This document shows, piece by piece, positions 7,701-11,708 of a stretch of 11,708 bases of DNA (its first letter is position 1; each line of letters opens with the position of its first letter). This DNA comes from Stephanodiscus triporus (Eukaryota > Bacillariophyta > Thalassiosirophyceae > Thalassiosirales > Thalassiosiraceae), in the NCBI GenBank assembly GCA_036939755.1, contig JALLAZ010000835.1, forward strand, positions 1-11,708, given 5' to 3'. The translations under genes and the position numbers were made by a program. Below the pieces are notes generated by a model. It had not been told where the DNA came from, searched no databases, and worked only from the letters and a program-made list of their open reading frames with translations.

Positions 7701-9182
7701 CAGTCTCGCCATCTGATCCCTGCTCACGGCGGGCACCTCGATCGCCCCTCCTCCCGACGTTGTCGCGTCGTCGCCGTCGGCCCGTCCACCGCCGCCGCCA
7801 CCCGACGGCGGGGGCGTGTTGACCACCGTGATGGTGCTCTTCTTCTTCTTGGTGGATACGCCGGGGGTAGTAATGGCGCGTTGCTGCACCGTGCCCATGA
7901 CGGCGCCGGCGGTACCCCCGGGTCCCCTGGACGACGGACCCCTGCCGATCGCGCCGACGGCGACGCCCCTGTTATTGCTCCCGCCGCCGCAGCCACCACC
8001 GCCCCCGCCGCCCGCCCGGAGAGGTACGGCAGACGATTCCCCGCTCACGACGCACGACGTATTATCCGCGCCGGGTCCGCCGATGAACGAAGCCATCGCG
8101 GCGGCCTCCAGGTCCTCTTCCATCAATTCCTCAATCTCGTCGACGAGGATTTCGAACAGGTCCTCCTCCTTCCCCTCGTCATAGTAATGGTCATCGTTCG
8201 TCTTACCGTCTAGAAATGGGGGTCGACCGGAGAAGTCGTCGCTTCCGTCGCCCCCTCCAAGCATCGTCACGGACGGCGACGAAAGCCTCGATGACGACGT
8301 AGGCCCCTCGACGGGCGACGACGATGGGATTCCCGACGCTGAGGTCTCGCCCTTGACGGAGGCCTCCTCCATCCCCCCCGTCACATCTTCTCCTCCTCCT
8401 TCGCCTTCTTCACCATCTCCTTCGTCGTCCACTTCTCCTCCTCCATCATCGTCGTCGTCGTCGTCTTTGTCTTCTTCTTCGTCGTCGTCGTCATCGTCTT
8501 CTCCTTCGTCACTGGTCAGGTGATAACTGACGTCGTCGTCCTCATGCGTCATTTCGAATGCGCTCCCCACCACGGTGCCAACGTCGCCCTCCGCCGTTTC
8601 GGTCGTTCCTTCACCTCCTCCTCCTCCTCCTCCTCCTCCAGCGTGGTCCTCCTTTGTCGTAGTAGTAGTCCTAAACATCCCGAAGGTGAACACGGTCTGA
8701 TCGTCACCGATGATGGATCGCATGAATCGCGCGTACTCCTCGTCGTGGTAGTAGACGGAGGAGTGCGCGCGCCTGAGCGGCAGGGGCTCGTAGTTGTTGG
8801 GTCCGACGACCCCGACGACGCCCCGTCCTTCGACTGCGTCGTCGTCGTTAACTTTTTCGGGAAGGGCGTCGTCGACGTCCCCGATATTGGGAGGAGGGGC
8901 GGCGTTGTTCGATTCGGACGACGCGCCGACATCGACGACGATGTCGTCACCGACGTCGATGTCGTTATCGGGAGGAGGAGGAGGAGGAGGACGCGACAAC
9001 GGGGGCGATATGACCTTGCGCGGACGTCCACGTCCCACCCCTTTCCGTCGTTGGCACGATGCGGCCGTCTCGTCCTTGCGAGACCTCCTGCGTTTTTTGG
9101 TCGCGATCGCTGCGGACGTCGCGTCGGCTCCCCCTCCTCCTCCTCCTCCGAGGGTAACGGACGAAGGAGGACGGCCGGCCAT
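4752..9182 (-). CDS. GON4-like nuclear protein with two SANT/Myb-like domains
   Basis: Three exons, 9182-7344, 7234-6704 and 6632-4752, join at phase 0 to about 1416 residues. Exon 1 is low complexity with a basic patch, an Asp/Glu tract, HDEEYARFMRSI, FEILVDEIEELMEEDLEAAA (resembling the family's KEVNELMEELFE helix) and SRDQMARLRCIMARHHQLLL (about 487-506, resembling the Q-rich helix before QLLTQ in GON4L). Exon 2 ends in PELVSALLCTKIAALYQ. Exon 3 carries HTFTAGEDNLILRGVNLYG, a SANT-like helix set (about 853-903), and HRWTLEEDIAILKAVPVMG, a Myb-like repeat (about 948-993). A Lys/Pro-rich tail full of SP/TP sites follows and looks like an intrinsically disordered nuclear region. GON4L proteins act in chromatin-linked transcription control. 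The first ATG in frame is at 9182, but the frame stays open to 9728 and its upstream residues look plausible, so the true N-terminus may be longer or begin in another exon. Confidence 0.7.
6633..6703 (-). other. Intron 2 of the GON4-like gene (71 nt)
   Basis: On the minus strand the donor is CAG|GTTATG (a weak GTTATG) and the acceptor is CTTTCCCAG before CATGGAAAGG. A CTAAC motif is present (6676-6672 region). Removing it joins AALYQ to HGKACEVLLKHARAEI with no frame change, giving one continuous helix-like segment. Confidence 0.75.
7235..7343 (-). other. Intron 1 of the GON4-like gene (109 nt)
   Basis: On the minus strand the donor is GAGCAG|GTGATT and the acceptor is CTGTTATTTAG before AACTGGAAAG. 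The interior has T-rich runs near the donor. Joining gives LQDLEQ-NWKDAVRNSI in phase 0. Unspliced, the upstream frame stops at 7272 and the downstream frame has TAG at the acceptor itself. Confidence 0.75.
8383..8516 (-). repeat. Asp/Glu/Gly low-complexity tract in the GON4-like coding region
   Basis: On the minus strand this stretch encodes about 45 residues, nearly all Asp, Glu or Gly, with runs such as EDDDDDDEEEDKDDDDDDD. It consists of GAC/GAT/GAG/GAA/GGA triplets and is the longest acidic tract in the window. Acidic tracts of this kind are common in chromatin proteins. Confidence 0.75.
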
Positions 9183-9662
9183 CGCGGCGGCGGATGCGGC
9201 GGGCGAGGACGACGTGGCAGCCACCGTCGTCGTCGTCGTCTTCTTCTCTTCCTCCTCCTCCTCGGAAATCTTCTTCCTCTTCGCCGCGACCGCGCGAGAC
9301 GCGAGCTCCCGAACGACCCCCGATATCAGTTCGGACGCCGGGGGATATCCCGGCGACGACGGCGGCGGCCGTCGCGACGGAGGAGGCGTCGTCGTCGTCG
9401 TCGTCGTCGCGAACTCGACGGCCCCGCCATCAACGGTGACGTTCCCCCCCCTCCCCCCCCCTTCCCCCCCGATCGGCGAGGACGGGACGGCGGCGGCGGA
9501 CGACGACGACGACGACGACGCCCGTCGGCCCACGGCGGCGACGACGACGACGACGATCGCGACGCCTCCTCGTCGGGGGGGGACTCGGCGGACCTGCTGG
9601 CGGGGGAGGATGTCGACGACGACCGCGCACGGCGCCGGCCGCGACGTCCCGCCTCCCCGCCA
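9183..9662. other. GC-rich divergent stretch, open on both strands, start sites unresolved
   Basis: This lies between the first in-frame ATG of the GON4-like gene (9182, minus) and the first plausible ATG of the next gene (9663, plus). It should contain both promoters, yet unlike the other intergenic gaps here it is very GC-rich and built of GAC/GTC/TCC triplets, with C/G runs at about 9446-9470. The minus frame continues from the GON4-like exon up to a TGA at 9731-9729 but has no ATG. Part of the region is therefore probably coding, or its gene model is damaged by homopolymer errors. Confidence 0.4.
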
Positions 9663-11708
9663 ATGACGGCGCGCGCTTCCGATCGCGGCGGCGGGTTCCG
9701 GACGTCGCCGTCTTCGTACGAGCGCGCGTCATCGGTCGATCGCGATCGTCGTACCGGGACGGCGGCGATGGCGGCGTCGTCCCCGTCGACCATCCTCAGG
9801 CGTGCGGGGGGGGGGGATGCCGTCATCGGCGGAGGAGTAGTTCGAGGCGACCGCCACCCCCCCTCTTCTTCTTCCTCGCCCGTCCAATCGTCCCCTCGCA
9901 ATCGCGTTTCGTTCTCGAGCCGTGGCGGCAACCCCTTCGGGGGTTATAATAATGGCAACGTCTACGTCAAGTACAACGTCGATGATCGTCTGGGCGATAA
10001 GAGGACCGACACGAGCGGAGCCAAGAGTACGACGCGGAGGCCGGGGTACGCGGAAAGAGACGATCCCCCCTCCTCGTCTTCCGACGACGACAACGAAAAC
10101 GACAACGACGAAAGGAGGAGGATGAGGACGAGGACGAGGATGGGCGGCGACGAGAAGGAAGATGCGGCGCTCGGATCATCTCGAGCGGCGCAGCAAAGAT
10201 GGCGCGGTGCTGGGCCGTCGTCGTCGTCATCGTCGAGGGACGGGCCATCGACGTCGACGTCGAGGGCCACTACGGGATTCGCCTCCGCCGCTGTGGCGAC
10301 GTCGGCGGCGGCTGTTCGTCGATTTGGGGCGTATTCGAGCGACAGCGAAGACGACGACGGCGGGGAGGGGATATTGATGGCGATGCGGGCCAGGCAGGCG
10401 GCGGCGGCGGCGGCGGCCAGGACGTCCGCGCGCTCGCCGCGGCGCACCACAGCGTCGGGGGAGGCGTCCGGGAATGCGACGGTGGGGGGGACGGCGGCGG
10501 TCGTGCGCCCGCGACAAGCCGTCATCCGTCGTCCGAACGACTTGCCGGATTCGTCCGACGAGTCCGACGAGGGCATCGCGGAGGCGACGCGCCGGGCGCT
10601 GCGTGACAGGCGCGCGAGGGAGATGGAGGCAGAGGAACGCGCCAGGCTGGAGGAGGATGCCGACCGACGACGACGCGCCGAGCCGGAGACGAGACGCGGT
10701 GGCTGCAATCCGATGGAAGTGGTGAGGCGGGAAGGAGAGGAACAGGAGGAGCGATGGCGGGAGCGGTGGGCAGGGACGACGCACGGTAGCGGCGGTGGCG
10801 GCGTAACCGCGGGCGAGGTGACGATTGCGCGAACTCGCGCCGGCGCCGGAGGATTGGAGGGCACCGAAATTCTGGTGGGGGGGGAGGACGCGGAGGCGAA
10901 GAGCGTATCGGAGATGGGCGACGAGAATAGGGATGGTGGGGGAGGGAGGCGCGCCGATGGCGGGGGTTGTGATGCGGACGTCATCTGGGGTGATTGTTCG
11001 TGCCAGAGGCCTTCTCAGGGCACGTACAAGCAGCTGAATTGTGGCGTGGATGACATTGATGTCGATGTTGACGACAACGGCGACAATTCTCCCTCAAAGA
11101 AACGGCGCGCCGCTGGCAAAACATCCCTCTGGAACCAAGGAGGTGGGATGGGAGACCTGATGATGATGGGTTGTGGGATGATTCCGATGCGGATGAGAGG
11201 AATGAGAAAAAAGTCTCGATAGTGACGATGACGACATCGTCGCCGGTGGCAAGAGGAAGAGGAGACGGAGCAGGCAGAGAGGAAGCATGGGATACACCCA
11301 ACCGATGAAGCGGTCTATTTCGAAGGCAATACCTGATGCGCTGTCCGAAAAGGGGGAGGATAGTGACAGCGATCCCTATATCTTACCAAACCAAGACATA
11401 CAGGAGCCCGCTCTGAAGAATAACCGGCCTCGTTGCTCCGCCTCCGTTGATTCCGATAATGATATCCCCAAGCCTAAGAAACAATCTTCTTCTACTGGCG
11501 GTAACAAAAGTCGATGGGCGAGTAGGTATGAGATCGACGAAGACAAAAAGAGCAACCTATCCAATGACAAAGTGGATCGCCGTACCCGTCAGCTGAAGCC
11601 GTGTTTATTCCAGGCAGACTCGTGAAAAATCCTTGACTAGAATCAAGGATGGCCTTGACTTCATCCTGATTGCGGGTAAATCATTGTTCACCAGAGCAGG
11701 AGACTATG
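9663..11708 (+). CDS. Acidic, probably nuclear protein with UIM-like repeats; frame disrupted; 3' end beyond the window
   Basis: The chosen start is ATG 9663 (MTARASDRGGG); a second ATG at 9768 sits in GCGATGGCG and begins MAASSPSTILRRAGG. The frame runs to TAG 11220-11222. It contains Ser and Asp runs, VYVKYNVDDRL, two UIM-like repeats (10335-10400 and 10551-10616), a charged EMEAEERARLEEDADRRRR helix, and an acidic IDVDVDD patch (SIM-like) followed by NSPSKKRRAAGK, a likely nuclear localisation signal. Related acidic-serine and Lys/Arg-rich text continues in two other frames. DDDGLWDDSDADERNEKK is read at about 11160-11210. From about 11210, SDDDDIVAGGKRKRRRSR leads on to DSDSDPYILPN and SVDSDNDIPKPKK. 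Either one small intron or two missing bases would join them. That last frame stops at 11625, but a good donor at 11526 and acceptor at 11613 may splice to an exon open to the right edge. I do not recognise the family. Confidence 0.5.
10335..10616 (+). repeat. Two UIM-like protein motifs
   Basis: The segments SSDSEDDDGGEGILMAMRAR (10335-10394, running on into QAA) and SSDESDEGIAEATRRALRD (10551-10607) share an acidic-serine lead, then EGI-x-x-A-x-R-x-A. An acidic start followed by a helix with a central Ala resembles ubiquitin-interacting motifs, although the usual downstream Ser is replaced. They are 216 nt apart in the same frame. Confidence 0.45.
11113..11221 (+). other. Frame-change zone in the last gene
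   Basis: The coding-like frame shifts from codons beginning at 11118 to another frame by about 11150, and to the third frame by about 11210. Two A-runs (11118-11121, A4; 11207-11212, A6) sit at the switch points, and adding one A to each gives a 654-codon continuous frame to 11625. Alternatively a 64-nt GT-AG intron (11143-11206, donor GAG|GTGGGA, acceptor AATGAG) gives 632 codons; its acceptor lacks a pyrimidine tract. Confidence 0.5.
11526..11613 (+). other. Possible 88-nt intron near the right edge
   Basis: A strong donor AG|GTATGAG and an acceptor TTTATTCCAG join ...SRWAS-R to QTREKSLTRIKDGLDFILIA, a frame that stays open to base 11708. A CTGAA branch-like motif lies about 18 nt before the acceptor. 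Read without splicing, the frame ends at TGA 11623-11625 with a plausible charged tail, so both forms are possible. Confidence 0.5.

Noticed and set aside
7677..8213. 178-codon plus-strand open frame
   Set aside because: It is antisense to GON4-like exon 1 and consists of Arg/Ala/Pro runs produced by GC-rich triplets.
8380..9560. Triplet tracts considered as CRISPR-like or minisatellite arrays
   Set aside because: There are no regular repeats with spacers; these are codon-level homopolymer tracts in phase with a reading frame.
9962..10984. 340-codon Ser/Pro-rich minus-strand open frame
   Set aside because: It is the mirror of the last gene. The plus frame has UIM-like repeats, a charged helix and an NLS, whereas the minus frame has only low-complexity Ser, Pro and Leu runs.

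Overview
This window looks like a compact, GC-rich eukaryotic nuclear locus, most likely from a microalga or other stramenopile, with a diatom as first guess. The protein-coding genes are separated by short, more AT-rich gaps. Several are interrupted by short GT-AG introns (51 to 128 nt), most with a CTAAC- or CTGA-type branch-like motif. The proteins are full of Asp, Ser, Gly and Thr runs encoded by GAC/TCG/GGC/ACG triplet tracts. There is no sign of operons, tRNAs, rRNAs, CRISPR arrays or mobile elements. The organism assignment is inference from style and protein families, not from a marker gene.

Layout from left to right. (1) An Asp-rich protein of unknown function on the minus strand, cut off by the left edge (1-570). 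(2) Divergent from it, a 262-residue single-pass membrane protein with a paired CxxC motif (741-1529). (3) A 459-nt convergent gap with an A14 run and a 30-nt tandem repeat. (4) A minus-strand nucleoporin of the Nup35/Nup53 family (1989-3075): one intron splits the RRM-like MPPN domain, and a 22-base G/C homopolymer separates that domain from its expected membrane-binding tail by a frame change. (5) A divergent promoter gap (3076-3409). (6) A plus-strand TrmB-like SAM-dependent methyltransferase (3410-4654) with three exons; the middle one is a 33-nt microexon that supplies the SAM-binding acidic residue. (7) Convergent to it, a large minus-strand gene of three exons (4752 to about 9182) encoding a GON4-like nuclear protein with two SANT/Myb-like domains. 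(8) A GC-rich stretch (9183-9662) open in several frames on both strands. (9) A plus-strand gene (9663 to the right edge) for an acidic, nuclear-looking protein with two UIM-like repeats; its reading frame changes near 11120-11210, and a further exon probably runs out of the window.

The genes do not form a pathway. Two encode general nuclear functions (a nuclear pore component and a chromatin/transcription regulator) and one probably modifies tRNA. The most useful results are the reconstructed gene models: the microexon, the joined GON4-like gene, the homopolymer frameshift in the nucleoporin and the broken last gene. I see no convincing evidence of a new biological system.
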